Shown here piece after piece: positions 45,101 to 55,898 of a DNA stretch of 64,000 bases. The notes beneath the pieces were generated by a model. The model did not search any database, was not told where the DNA came from, and worked only from the letters and a program-made list of their open reading frames with translations. Location of the stretch: the NCBI GenBank assembly GCA_030620095.1, contig JAUTXW010000932.1:434001-498000 (forward strand), read 5' to 3'. Within the stretch, counting starts at the first letter, position 1. The number at the start of each line of letters is the position of its first letter. The DNA is from Kuschelorhynchus macadamiae (Eukaryota > Arthropoda > Insecta > Coleoptera > Curculionidae). The translations under genes were made by a program, and so were the position numbers.

Positions 45101-48100
45101 ATATGGGATAATTTCACCCCTGAATTCTGTGAAGGCCTAGTTGATACAATGCCCAATAGAATTCAGGCTGTTATTCGAGCTAAGGGCGACGTTACGCCTT
45201 ATTAATTTTTGTTTTAATTTGTTAAAAACCATTTGTTCCAATATTAAGTTGTCAGCATTTTTTGAATATTAAACAATTAATTAAATAGTAATCAACATAA
45301 AATATATAATTAAACCGTAAAGATAATTCTATACATCATAAAAAATGTTGCTAATTTCATATTTAGAATTAAAAAAAATTAGAATAAATGAATTTCGGTA
45401 AACTGGCATTTTATTTCCAAAGTAACTGCTTGTTCCAACATATAGTTGTTAGGGCTCGTATTTTCCAGATATTGAATTTCTAAATGGTTTTCGTTAACGA
45501 TTTTCTTGTTGTTATGTTAGAGAGGTGTATTATTTGGGGTTAGGAAATATCTGCGGACCAATGGAGTAGGTAAAGACTAATCTGGGTTTCATGCAGGATG
45601 TAAAACCTGTGTTCTGAGGATGCAACAGTATATTGGCGAAACCTCGGCAATGTAAAAAAGGGCCTTTGTTTTTTTTTACTGGATCCTAACGCCAAAGAAT
45701 ATACCTCTCTAACATAACAACAAGAAGATCGTTAATGAAATCCATTCAGAAACTTAATATCTGGATTATCTGCGGACCAACGGAGTAGGTAAACACTAAT
45801 AATATGAGTTTCAATTTAAGATGGCGAAACAAAATGACGGCCAAAGAAAATGTTTAAAAAATTGACGCAAAAGAAATCTTGTTCGATTGATTTTAAATTT
45901 TGCAGAAAAATTAAATGTGAATATGGGATACTTATTGAATTTATTTTAAATTATGCCCAAAAGTCAAGTGTGACATAGGTAGAAAGGAAATGATAAACAT
46001 ATTGGTAGAAATTTAATATGACGGAACAAAATGGCGCCCAATAAAAATGAAGAGACAGTATATGTAACACATATACCCGGAACTTCCCTTGTTATGAATT
46101 ATTACTTTTATTGGGAAGGGTGAAGTGTGATCCAAGTTAGTTCAGTATGTAGTCACAGTATATAGGATTATTCACGCAACCCGTTCATTAAAAGTTTTTG
46201 ATGATGCCATTTAGATACAAATTTCAAGTTTTGGGATTAAGGTAAGGTCAAGGGGTACTTCTTTTTTGAAATACTTTCAACTTCCTGTCACTTCCGGTTT
46301 AACCCGAAGTTGGTATCAACTTGCTTATTTTAAATGGAACACCCTGTATTTTATGATATTTTTGGATTCTACGGAGAATTTTAATGCTATTTTATGTAGC
46401 ATGTCCTATACCTAGGTTCAAGCGTTCTTAAGATATTTGACCTTGAACCGAAAATGAGCCTTCGGGGTACCAAATTTTAAAATCTCATATTTTTGTAAGT
46501 TTTGAAGATATAATCTTCATATTTTGCAGACGGTCGGTAAATAATCTTAGGTTTCTATTTTTTTTATTGAATTTGTCTATTTTTATACAGGGTGTCCTAA
46601 ATTCAGCGGCAAACATTCACATTTTCAAAGCCGCTAAAATCCGTTTTTTTAAATGGGACACCCTATAACTTTATGCACTATCGAATGTAGAATCTCATTT
46701 TCTATCGAACTGTATTAAGGTTCCCTATACCTATTCGTAACCATTTTCGAAATAATTGGGTTTTATAAAAATATCATATGTATTTGCTTAAATGTTCCAA
46801 TGGTGAGCCATGGAAAAACAATTGAGATCCAATATGACAGATGATTAGTATGAGTTATTTATCGAAAGCTGTCAGTGATAAACTAAATCTTCTCTAAATC
46901 GATATGGAAGAATACTCAAACGCTGATATTCTCAATCTATTTTATATTCATGGAGAATGTTATAAAATTTTGGAGAGAACGTGTCGTGTGTTTAATGAAC
47001 GCCACCCTGATTTGCCGCCAATGAACAACTCAAAATTCAAGTGGATTGAAAGGAACTTTTTGCGTTTTGGCAAGGTTAAAGTTACAAAAAATGTTCCGAA
47101 ACCAGTGACAAATGCCGAGGATAACATAATAAACACATTAGCTTATTTCCACGCAAAACTGCTTATTTATGGGGATTTATCAAAGGTAAAGTCTATGCTT
47201 CCCCAGTAAATAACCAACAAGATTTACTGGACAGGATACAAACAGCTTTTGCCGAATTAAAAAACGGACAAATTCAACAGGCCACAGCAACTGTAAAAAG
47301 AAGAATTGAAATGTGTCTTCAAATGAACGGACAGCATATAGAACATTTGTTATAATTCAATTTTATTATTTTATTTTTTTATTGTTGATTGTTAGATTGC
47401 TATAATTTTTAAGTTTACTAAAACAAGTTTAGAACAGCCTCGAACTTAGTAGATATGGTTAAAAAAAATGTAAACAATTTATTACATTTTTTATAACTTT
47501 AACTTTTCCGAAACGAAAAAATTTCGTTTCAATCCTCTTCAATTTTCTCTTGTTCATTGGCGATAAATGAAGATGTTTTTCATTAAAAACATGGCACGTT
47601 CTCTCCAATATTTTGTAACATTCTCCGCGAATATAAAATAAATTGAGAATATCAGCTTTTGAGTGTTATTTTATTTTAATTTAAAAGTTTCAAATCAGCT
47701 GTCATGTTGAATAGACAAGCACAACAATTGTTTTCCATGGCTTACTACGGGAAGGTGTAAGCATTTAGCAAATACATATGATAGTTTAATAAAAACCTGA
47801 TTATTTCGAAAATGGTTACGAATAGGTATAGGGAACCTTAATACAGTTCGATAGAAAATTAAATTCTACATTTGATAGTGCCTAAAGTTACAGGGTGTCC
47901 CATTTAAAAACACGGACTTTAGCGGCTTTGAAAATGTGAATGTTTGCCGCTGAATTTAGGACACCCTGTATAAAAATAGACAAATTCAATAAAAAAAAAT
48001 AGAAACTTCAGATTATTTACCGATCGTCTGCAAAATATGAAGATTATATCTTCAAAACTTACAAAAATATGAGATTTTAAAATTTGGTACCCCGAAGGCT

Positions 48101-49161
48101 CATTTTTGGTTCAAGGTCAAGTATCTTAAGAACGCTTGAACCTAGGTATAGGATATGCTACATAAAATAGCATTAAAATTCTCCGTAGAATCCAAAAATA
48201 TCATAAAATACAGGGTATTCTATTTAAAATAAGCAAGTTGATACCAACTTCCGGTTAAACAGGAAGTAACAAGAAGTTGAAAATATTTCAAAAAAGAAGT
48301 ACCCCTTGACCTTACCTTAATCCCAAAATTTGAAATTTTTATCTAAATGGCATCATCAAAAACTTTTAATGAATGGGTTGCGTGAAGAACCCTGTATACT
48401 GTGACTATGTACTGAACTAACTTGGATCACACTTCACCCTTCCCAATAAAAGTGATAATTCATAACAAGGGAAGTTCCGGGTAAAGGAATTTACTGATTT
48501 TTTCTTAACACCTTAATGAAAAGAAAAGTAAATCGTTATAACTGCTGAGACCGGTCAAATGAAAATACCAGGATATTTTGTGAGGGTGATACAAATATCC
48601 CGAGACATTAAATGCACAAGCCGAAATATTTAATAACCATCTTGTTAGCCCTTTCTTTGTTCATCTGGTAAAAATACAATCAAGATCCAAGAATTAGAGA
48701 ATTTTGTAAATTATGAAGAATAACTTTCGTGTGCGGCTACAGCGGTAAGAAAAGACCCATTGGGTATGGCCCGCACGATCACAGGATTTGTTCCAACTAG
48801 ATTATTTTCCGTAGAGATCCAATCCACCCACGTTTTGAATTTAAAATGACTGGAAAATTCTAGAAGGGACTAAGGACAAGTATTTCAATTCCAAATTTTA
48901 GAAAACCAGAAACAGTTAAAAAGAAATTTTCCAAAGACGGTCATAAGGCCAAAAAAATAGTTTTTCAATATGAAATGTGTGTTTGTTTATAGCACAATCT
49001 TTTAAAAAATACACTCCAATATGACCGCCTTTGGTTTTTTCTGGTTTATGCTCTCAACTGAAAAATTTAACCAACATTAACCAATTGACTATGGAACCAC
49101 TTACCTTCCATTTGCCCCATTCTTCCTGGACATCGTAATCTTCAACCAGTGGAGCGGACAT
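39156..49161 (-). CDS. Free-standing I29 cathepsin-propeptide inhibitor (crammer-like)
   Basis: Two exons: 49105-49161 (MSAPLVEDYDVQEEWGKWK, donor AAG/GTAAG) and 39156-39353 (acceptor CTTACAG/GAA), phase 0, 84 residues. The product is a bare inhibitor_I29 domain: the EEWGKWKEAHSKSYDSAEEE start, then the ERFNIN-like helix with RFEIFEKNAKAIQEHNRKFE, and the GNFD-side segment SYSKALNSFADLNPDE. There is no protease domain after it and no signal peptide. Drosophila crammer (79 aa) and Bombyx BCPI have this design and inhibit cathepsin L-type cysteine proteases; that role is inferred by homology. GC-rich codons stand out from the AT-rich surroundings, as expected for a functional gene. The 9751-bp intron holds piggyBac, Tc1 and DUF4817 elements. 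A possible AATAAA lies on the minus strand near 38920. Confidence 0.9.
39571..39606 (+). ncRNA. Hammerhead-ribozyme-like motif
   Basis: CTGATGA at 39572-39578 is followed by one extra T, a perfect 6-bp hairpin (GCTAAC-TTG-GTTAGC, 39580-39594), GAAA at 39595-39598, a minimal CGCGCG and then TC. This is the order of a hammerhead core with a very short stem III, the kind reported in Penelope-like retroelements. The extra T between the core and stem II departs from the consensus and may abolish activity. The host element around it (about 39420-39740) was not identified. A similar but weaker hairpin-GAAAC module is at about 29370-29388. Confidence 0.4.
39840..40534. repeat. Dispersed non-coding repeat with AACAAAATGGCGGCC units
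   Basis: Non-coding DNA built from loosely repeated units of roughly 130-160 bp, containing ATGG(C/A)GGAACAAAATGG(C/T)GG-type words (here at about 40351 and 40470) and ATTGACTTCAAA(T/G)TTTGGTC. It includes an outward minus-strand copy near 39860. The piggyBac element at 40539 lies inside this array. Confidence 0.75.
40539..43022 (+). mobile_element. piggyBac element with TTAA duplication
   Basis: TTAA flanks both sides (40535-40538 and 43023-43026). Inverted ends CTCTTTGAAGTACC (40539) and the complement of GGTACGGG…, i.e. CTCTTTGAGGTAC at 43022, match over about 13 bp. Length is 2484 bp. It sits in the intron of the I29 inhibitor gene on the opposite strand. Confidence 0.92.
40961..42776 (+). 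pseudogene. piggyBac transposase with three frameshifts
   Basis: Starts MNRRQDPLTFNLIGMTENEL, with an acidic N-terminal domain (residues about 20-90). The frame shifts near 41225, near 41990 (in a run of ten A) and near 42480. All key parts are present: the Asp box IAVDESMIKFKGRSSLKQYL (about 41780), the second Asp in IYFDNFFSSVKLME (about 42006), and the third Asp region FVDKFDQMRSYYG followed by the SHKWWHRIFFF motif (about 42325-42410). The C-terminal cysteine-rich finger (RRCAYCSSKKKDVRTNWQC, 42646-42702) ends at 42776. With only single-base lesions, mostly in homopolymers, this may be a recently dead copy or a sequencing artefact. Confidence 0.9.
43040..43560 (+). repeat. Dispersed non-coding repeat, further copy
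   Basis: Same family as 39840-40534: ATGGCGAAACAAAATGGTGG near 43333, AAGATGGCGGAACAAAATGG near 43471, and the preceding unit TCACTCTCCGAGATTTTTTC near 43139. It continues on the far side of the piggyBac insertion. Confidence 0.72.
43748..45458 (+). mobile_element. Tc1-like element with about 225-bp inverted ends
   Basis: Ends CGAGCCCTAACAACTATATG at 43748 and its complement ending 45458, flanked by TA (43746-43747 and 45459-45460). The inverted ends stay closely similar for about 225 bp (to about 43975 and from about 45225). Length is 1711 bp. It lies in the intron of the I29 inhibitor gene. Confidence 0.93.
44140..45205 (+). pseudogene. Tc1-like transposase (DD34E), one intron, lightly broken
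   Basis: Begins MVRGKPTESKVREIIIHQYH (44140) with a paired helix-turn-helix. A 61-bp intron (44492-44552, AAG/GTATG…CTCGTAG) splits an Arg codon at the same linker position as the intron of the Tc1 gene at 10344. A one-base loss just before the intron (TTTATAAG) creates a stop. A deletion near 44700 (after DYRKR) shifts the frame. Catalytic residues are intact: Asp in VIYSDESKF, Asp in FIFQQDGASCHTAK and Glu in SPDLNPIETLW, with 34 residues between the last two. Ends with AVIRAKGDVTPY at 45205. Confidence 0.9.
45461..46160. repeat. Dispersed repeats between the Tc1 and DUF4817 insertions
   Basis: Contains two inverted copies of TCTGCGGACCAA(T/C)GGAGTAGG (about 45551 and 45770) separated by a hairpin-forming stretch with TTAGAGAGGTGTATTATTTG and its complement. 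AACAAAATGACGGCC-type units of the dispersed repeat follow near 45828 and 46022. No coding content. Confidence 0.65.
46163..48394 (+). mobile_element. DUF4817 element A, foldback type, internally deleted
   Basis: Inverted arms of about 750 bp (46163 to about 46900 and about 47660-48394) begin with sequence of the type CAGGGTTATTCACGCAACCC (left end AGGATTATTCACGC). Between them lie a plus-strand transposase remnant (46904-47355) and, at about 47650-47490, an inverted degraded copy of the N-terminal coding region. The flanks themselves form a palindrome (next entry), with TA at the exact centre. Confidence 0.88.
46904..47355 (+). pseudogene. DUF4817 transposase lacking its catalytic core (element A)
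   Basis: The N-terminal helix-turn-helix (MEEYSNADILNLFYIHGECY to about residue 87) is joined near 47155 to the C-terminal piece GFIKGKVYASPVNNQQDLLD … MNGQHIEHLL in another frame. The whole catalytic core, about 700 bp in the sister copy at 56623-57615, is deleted. It could at most encode a DNA-binding fragment with a short unrelated tail. Confidence 0.85.
48485..49104. other. Intron DNA next to exon 1 of the I29 gene
   Basis: Non-coding and apparently free of intact elements; moderately AT-rich. Nothing recognised. Confidence 0.5.
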
Positions 49162-49185
49162 AGTGAATATTAATGATAGTAGGTA

Positions 49186-49242
49186 AACTGGCACGGAAAA
49201 CAAAAGTACTTTGAAAAGTATGGCTAAAGATTCCTTTAAATA
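49186..49242 (-). promoter_or_regulatory. Possible core promoter of the I29 inhibitor gene
   Basis: On the minus strand TATTTAAAGG (49242-49233) lies about 75 bp before the ATG. About 30-40 bp downstream is a CCAGTTT word resembling an arthropod initiator. The layout fits a TATA-type promoter with a short leader, but no transcript evidence is available here. Confidence 0.4.
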
Positions 49243-49289
49243 CTAACAGACAGAGATTAGATAAAAACGTATTTTGAACTGGGTCCGGC

Positions 49290-51090
49290 TTATTCCGCGA
49301 TTTGCCGATAAAAAAATAAAATTCTAGTTAAGATTACAGGATATTTATTTTAGAAGATTTACTAATTTTAAGTTATTATTAATGCTCACTTATAATTCTG
49401 CTTCGGATATCGGATGCCCTTCCCACTTTGTTCTTTCCCCAATTTATAAATAATTGGGAAAGCTTGTTTGTAACTGGTGAAATATTAAAAAAAAACTAGT
49501 ACCAAAAAAAGTACTTTTTTTACTTTTACAATTTACGTCAAATTTTGCACAAAAATTAAGTATTACTTAGATATTATTTTGGTACGGATACAAGATGGCA
49601 AAACAAAATGGCGGCCTGGTGAAATGATTTCAAATTTTCTGCGAGAATTAAGCGTGATATAGAGATGGGCTGGTAAAACTGTGGTACCAAATGGCAGCCC
49701 GAATAAAAATGTTTGTTATCTTGAAAAAAAATTCCTCAAAGGTCGTTCTTTTTCTTTGTCAAACTGGGGCAAGCTAAAAAATTACTTACCCGATTGACTT
49801 TAAATTTTGGTCAAACATTAAAGGTCATGTAAGAATGTAACCCGGTAACATTTTGGTAAATATCCAATATGGCGGAACAAAATGCTAACGTGGTGAAATG
49901 TTAAAAAAAATTGTCACCAATTACATGTACACCAATGTTACATAGAAATGAACTGGTAATAACATTTTGGTATGAATCCAAATTGGCGGCCTAATAAAAT
50001 AGTTAAAAAATCATCTTGAAAAACAGTTTATTAGATAAATAGTTACTGTACGATAGCCAGCGAGACAAAATTGTGGAAATCTGTTAAATGGATTACTATT
50101 TTGATGTAATTTAAAATATGTAAGTACCCAAGAATATTGCTATTTATTTATCACAATCATTTATTTATAACATGCCTATGATGAAGATAGAATATACTTC
50201 CACAAATAAGCATTTAGTATGATCAAGTTTTTGAGATTATATATACTCATTATTTAAATGTAATATTATGTAGTTTTTTTTTCGTTTTCTTTTTAAAATT
50301 CAAATATCATAAATTCACCAGTACCTGGTTGTTTTTCTAAGTAGTGCCATATCTATTTCATTCATTTTAAATAAGAGTATTAATGTTTTTGAAAGTAATT
50401 AGGATTTTTCTTTATTTTTACTATGCCCACGGACGACCATTATGTAATGAGATCACCAACAAGATGTAAGCTCTAGAAAGTAAGAAAACGATATCATCTT
50501 GGACTATGTCATTGATTAAAATCTGGCCTTCTTACCAACTATACCGATTCAGTGTTTGTCAGGGTCGATGCAAGTGAAAACAACCCCTTTGTGAGTTGAG
50601 AAGACTGATTACGTTATAAGAAGATAATATTTACTGTAATGTGTTTTAAATAAAGTTAATGTTTAATATAATCTTAGGTTTAGATTTATTATGAAAATAA
50701 GCTATATAAAGACTCATTCACCATTTTGTCAATTAGGTTTTATTTATGCCATTGCAATGTGTCTGACCTATTTATGAATAGATTTTTATTTCTTTATACT
50801 TTTTATTATTATTTTTTTGCTTTATTTCCCAGCTGTAACAGATTCATTTCAAATTTTATGCAAACATTAAGAGAAACATGGAGATAAACTAGTTAAATTG
50901 TGGAAAGAATTCAAAATGGCGTAACAAAATGGAGACCAAATAAACGATTAAAAAAGTCAACGTAAACAATTTTTTTATTCAACTGACTTTTTCCATAAAA
51001 ATTAAATATGATATGGTACCAATTCAGTATAAAGGAACAAAGTGTCGGTCTTAAAAAATTAGTGTAAAAACTACGTATTTAATTTATTTT
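49290..51090. repeat. Intergenic DNA with dispersed AACAAAATGG repeats
   Basis: Upstream of the I29 gene. Copies of the repeat lie at about 49590 (AAGATGGCAAAACAAAATGG), 49868, 49980 and 50917, each within units that include TTTTAAATTTTG(G/C)-type spacers. Between 50040 and 50860 I see only AT-rich DNA with no gene. Confidence 0.65.
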
Positions 51091-51492
51091 AAATTAAATC
51101 AAATCAAAGTTCACCACAAAATTTCGAAATATATCACAGTAATAAACATTCTAACAGAAAAAGAATCACCGCATTTCAATTCCGAGTTGATTTTGTATTT
51201 GGTACCTGTACATGACTGTAAAATGTGTTAAAAATGGATGATTCTAAACAATTCTGGTATTTCTCTAAAAAATCGAAATAATTATATATTTTTTATAAAT
51301 AGTAATAGCGTAAGTATAGTAAACAGTATTTAACTGTAAGCATCTAGTGACAGCCCGTGACCTTAGAAAATGACAGGGCAGTTTATATCGAAAATGAAAC
51401 AATAATATAATTTAAATAACATTAAATTATAAAATGTCGGCAAGGAAAAAAAACAAACAATTTTTTATTTCACAGTCGAAAATCCAACAGTA

Positions 51493-52286
51493 CAGGGTGT
51501 CCCATTTTCGTAGGTTTTACGGGGTTTCCAGCTTATGAGTAGAGATAGAGAGATGCGGTTTTCGCGACACCGTGCTACTTTTCGATGAAACTAAAGAGGC
51601 CGCAAACAGATTTGCCCTAACCATTTTAGTTTCCGTGCTACAGGGTGATTTTGAAAATTTGTCATTTTCGGACACCCCCTGTAACTCAGCTATCGTAAAA
51701 TATATTTAAAATGTTTCAACTGGTGTTTATAGATTTTTTCACGTAGAATTCAGTGACGTACTCAGATTTTTGCTGAGAGTCATAGTTTTTGACATATTGG
51801 CATAACCTACTATTTTTTAAATGGGATACCCTATATATTATTTTTTCATCTTATTCTTCGTGTCGAGAGCTTTTCAAAAACATACCATAAGTCATATTTA
51901 TTTTCATAAATAACATAAAAAAATGCATTTTTCTTTAAACGGATTTATGGCATAGCAGATCAATCGAAATAAGAGAAGGTGGCTGTGGTAGCCATGGAAA
52001 AAGTTAACAAATATTTATTAACGAAATAACAAAGTAACAACATCAGAAAAAATTAGGAAGTAGGTAAAAGGTAATAATTATAATTTCATTAAAACTACAA
52101 ATATTGTTCAAATTGTAGACCATTATGTGTCCTACAAGTGTGACAAACTTTAAAAATTCTTTTTAATGCATTTTCTATTGTAAATGACTGTCTTTGTAAC
52201 TCTGCGGGGGTGTCCGAAAATGACAAATTTTCAAAATCACCCTGTAGCTGGAAACCCCGTAAAACCTACGAAAATGGGACACCCTG
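51493..52286. mobile_element. 794-bp mariner-group MITE
   Basis: TA on both sides (51491-51492 and 52287-52288). Ends CAGGGTGTCCCATTTTCGTA at 51493 and its complement ending 52286; the inverted match runs about 40 bp. It then resumes further in (ACAGGGTGATTTTGAAAATT near 51641 against the complement near 52244), after about 105 bp present only on the left. No coding content. Confidence 0.88.
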
Positions 52287-52288
52287 TA

Positions 52289-53448
52289 CTTTGAATAAAT
52301 GTTTACATTAAATTTGCGCATATAGGTTTTTACTCCGATTTTTCGAGGAGCATTTGACTTTTAATTCAAGTGTATTATGTCCATTCCGTTTAATTCTAAG
52401 TTTTTCATCGATGCTAATCCGGGGAAAGTTTTTATATTCCGACAAAATATCTATCTTTTTAAACCCCGATGACGAGGCGATGACCACACTTAAAAGTATA
52501 CAGAAATATTAATGTAAGGCTGGCAGTTTCACAGCGGATTAACATGAAATACTGTCGGCAAATTGATTTGCACCTCAGTTACTTAGATACAAAACTGGTC
52601 GTTTATTGGCCGCTTCAAAGTCACAATGCGTACCGCCTGTTAAACGTCACTTCACAGTGCTGCAACCAGTTCATGACGTGAGAAGACGAAGGTACGAGGG
52701 AATGTGGAAAAATCTTAAAAAGTGCCGAACCACCTAAATTATTCGGCCACAAAAGCATCCTATAAGAGCTAATAAGCAGGCAAAATTAAAAAGGCCTCAT
52801 ATAAAATGATTAAACACAAAAAAAATATATACATTGATAGAAAATAATCTACGATAAGATGTATTTCGCAAACCAACAATGTGAATAACACATTTTGGGA
52901 AATTAACGCTCTAAACTGGGTAAGTAGCTGTCTGAGCTCAAGGAAACGGTAAGAAACTAGCAAAAAGAATTAAATTCTACCTGAGGGCATACTATGACGT
53001 AACAATTTGTATGTCCTTCGTCATCTATTGACAGCACAGTAGACTTATTGGTTGGTGTACGATTTGAAGAAAGATCTCTACAAATTCCCTGCTGTTAATT
53101 TGACGTTTCTTTTTTTTACATTGTTTTGGTTCCAAATAGAAGGTAAACTTCAGAATTTTTGTAACACAAAGCGAAAAATGTTTTGGTAAATTTTTATGAG
53201 GAAGTGTATTTACAGACATGTTCTTGCCTTTTCTGCAAAATTCTTGGTATCTATAGAATCATCTAATTTAATATATCCTAAAACTTTTTCCTATTTTAGG
53301 ACCTGTTATTATTTACAATTTAGAAGGTGTTCTTCAAGGAATTTCCACAATACTTTGCCAAATCACACTATTTTTTTTATTCTTTGTTATTAACTACGTT
53401 AAAACTGTGGCATAATTTGTTGGGTTGGCAGTTGCAAAGTTTATAAAA
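52289..53448. other. Intergenic region upstream of the TJAP1-like gene
   Basis: Contains a less AT-rich stretch at 52560-52720 (several CG dinucleotides), which may hold promoter elements. Otherwise AT-rich. No protein motif was found in any frame. Confidence 0.45.
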
Positions 53449-54063
53449 ATGGCCAACAAGTGTAAGGTATGTGTCCTGTTTTAATATAATTATTTTAAAA
53501 TGATTTAGATAATTTGTACTATTTTTGTGCTTGTAATAGACTTGAGCATATGCTTTTATTGCCAAAGTATTTGAATGCCAAAATTATGAATATATTATTA
53601 TACCAGGAATGTGGGTGTTCTTGCAAGAAATGTTTATTGAGTGATCATGATGTACAGCTCCATGTAGAAATTGAAAACCTAAAACAGAGGCTCCTAGAGA
53701 AACAAAACCATATTGTGATGATGGAAACTAATTTCCTTAATGAAGCAAACAAATTTCCCACTGGAGAAATGGGAGCGTTGAAGGAAGAATTGCTGACATG
53801 GCAAGATAAATACAAAAGGTAGGAATCCCCTAGAATTATACTGTGCTTAATTGAGGAAATTGTGTGATATTAAAATGTTGCTTTGTAGGCTTTATGAAGC
53901 ACATAGAAGAGTACAGAGAGTTAATCAGGGATTGGAGGATAAGTTATTAAAGTTGGTGGATGTGTGTGAAACTGACAAGAATACTCTAACCAGGGATGTA
54001 GCCACCCTTTCTCATAATTTGGCGGAGGCAAACTATGCAATTAAGAAATTAACAGATGATAAT
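53449..54063 (+). CDS. 5' exons of a coiled-coil protein, TJAP1/Pif1A-like (partial)
   Basis: Exons: 53449-53466 (MANKCK), 53607-53818 and 53889-54063. All joints have GT-AG borders and compatible phases (0, 2, 0). The joined start reads MANKCKECGCSCKKCL, a Cys-rich N-terminus. It is followed by a long coiled coil with VEIENLKQRLLEKQNHIVMM, then ALKEELLTWQDKYKRLYEAH and RVNQGLEDKLLKLVDVCETD. The second half resembles the conserved coiled coil of vertebrate TJAP1 (Golgi and tight-junction associated) and insect Pif1A-type proteins. Function is inferred from that likeness only. The last exon ends at a good donor (GATGATAAT/GTAAGC). No later exon could be found up to 64000, so the next intron exceeds 9.9 kb or the gene is broken by the transposons. 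Confidence 0.7.
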
Positions 54064-54440
54064 GTAAGCAAATTAACTATTTTTTCTCTTTATGTATTCA
54101 TTTCTTTCAATATGCATTGCTGGTTTTAATATTTAAATTACTTACCTAGATAAAAAAAGTTAAAAAATTCTTTTCAATTTTAGATTTCTAAGGTAAAATT
54201 AGTCCAGATGTGATACATCAATGTATTTTGTTTTGTTTTTTCAAATATATTTAATTCCAAAACATCACCTACATTGTAACATGATTTAGGTTGTGATAGG
54301 TACAGCTATGTAAAATATTTCAGGTTTTAGTTTAAATTCTGTTTAGTAATTTAATAAAACCAATTGATTTAAGTTGAAATTTTGGTTTGATCCTACCCGT
54401 TTTGCCTATTATAAGAGATGTTTTAAAATTATTTTGTTTA

Positions 54441-54442
<2 letters not shown>

Positions 54443-54491
<49 letters not shown>
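54443..54491. repeat. (TA)n microsatellite, left of DUF4817 element B
   Basis: About 24 TA units ending directly at the element's CAGGG terminus. Together with the tract at 58105 it represents the target into which the element inserted. Confidence 0.95.
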
Positions 54492-54494
<3 letters not shown>

Positions 54495-54742
54495 GGTTAT
54501 TCACGCAACCCGTTCATTAAAAGTTTTTGATGATGCCATTTAGATAAAAATTTCAAATTTTCGGATTAAGGTAAGGTCAAGGGGCACTTCTTTTTTGAAA
54601 TATTTTCAACTTCGTGTCACTTCCGGTTTAACCGGAAGTTGGTATCAACTTGCTTATTTTAAATGGAACACCCTGTATTTTATGATATTTCTGGATTCTA
54701 CGGAGAATTTTAATGCTATTTTATGTAGCATGTCCTATACCT

Positions 54743-55898
54743 ACCTCACTGAGCGGAGCCAGTATGTTTCATATGATGCTGCCACCTCAAACAGACACCA
54801 TTCTGCATGGGGTGCCTCAGGGCTCGGTACTGGGGCCCCTTTTATTCCTTATTTATATCAATGATCTTCCTGCTTGCCACCCAAACTCTAATCTGATTTT
54901 GTTTGCTGACGATACCACCAGCTTACAACAATATCATCCTTCAGATCCTATTCAGAATATGGTGGGTACCGCGCGGCTGGATATACGTAACTGGTTCTTG
55001 GCAAATAGACTTAGCCTTAATAATTCCAAAACTCAAAATCTTAATTTCACATTAAGAAATGTAGGACCTAATTTGCCCAACAGTGACTCAATAAAATTTC
55101 TGGGTGTATACCTTGACCCTGGGTTGACTTGGGAAAAACATGTGAATATGCTTGCCTCTAAACTATCAAAAATTATTTATCTAATTAGAAGACTATCCGG
55201 TAATGTTTCTAAAAGAATTTTAATGGCTGCATATCATGGATATTTCGCTTCCAATATGACTTATGCACTATTAAATTGGGGCTACTCAGCACAGCAGCCA
55301 AAATATTTGGCTTGCAAAGGAGGTGTGTGCGAGTTATCATGGGATTAGGCTATCGTGATTGCTGCCGATCATATTTTTCAGAACTGCGTATACTTACCTT
55401 GCCCTGTATTTTTGTGCTGCACTGTCTGACTTATCTCAAACAAAATATAGGAGACTTCACATCTCATGCTGATTTACATACCTACTCCACTCGTAACAGT
55501 GCCAATATTATGCACAGCTTTCACAGGCTTGGGAGGACTCGAGGTGGCTCTAACTATTTTTGTGTGACCTTTTACAATGTCCTACCGCACAATGTCAGAC
55601 GGCTGGAGGGGGAGATATTTACCTCGATAATGATTTTAATGATCTTAATTAGATTTGTTAACCCATATTTATATATGTATATTTTTTTAATTTTCAGTAA
55701 TTTTAATGTGTAAAGTTTGTATTGTTTAAAAATTTTAAATTTAATGATGTTTGTATTTAACTGTACTTTTTGTATCTGTATACTTACTTTGTAACTGTCC
55801 AAATAGTGTTAGTTCTATTATTGACATTTTATTTTTATCTATTTATTGACATGTAAAAGCACTTTGTGTAATATTACCAATAAATATCTATCTATCTA
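54743..55898 (+). mobile_element. 5'-truncated LINE inside element B
   Basis: Plus-strand reverse transcriptase end: TILHGVPQGSVLGPLLFLIY, the catalytic box LILFADDTTSLQQY (about 54893-54935), then SIKFLGVYLDPGLTWEKHVN and the C-terminal region with QRRCVRVIMGLGYRDCCRSY (after a frame change near 55290). It ends with AATAAATATCTATCTATC, a short tandem tail, followed by the target sequence CTAGGTTCAAG of element B. Jockey/CR1-type motifs. Non-functional because of truncation and one shift. Confidence 0.88.

Larger units (their letters stand above)
46075..48484. repeat. Palindromic flanks around element A
   Basis: The 86 bp left of element A (46075-46160) and the 88 bp right of it (48397-48484) are near-perfect reverse complements, from TACCCGGAACTTCCCTTG inward to AGTCACAGTA. 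Before insertion this was a palindrome of about 175 bp with TA in its middle, and the element went into that TA. Confidence 0.85.

Noticed and set aside
46904..47209. Functional 101-aa DNA-binding protein from element A
   Set aside because: The frame arises from a deletion joining the N-terminal and C-terminal parts out of frame. A domesticated repressor is conceivable, but nothing in the sequence supports it.
52769..53565. Several 60-65-codon frames on both strands upstream of the TJAP1-like exons
   Set aside because: Short, AT-rich, no motif, no splice or start context. Chance length for this composition.
54182..54190. 9-nt micro-exon of the TJAP1-like gene (ATTTCTAAG)
   Set aside because: Acceptor and donor words are present, but such short matches are frequent in AT-rich introns. 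Without transcript data it cannot be supported.
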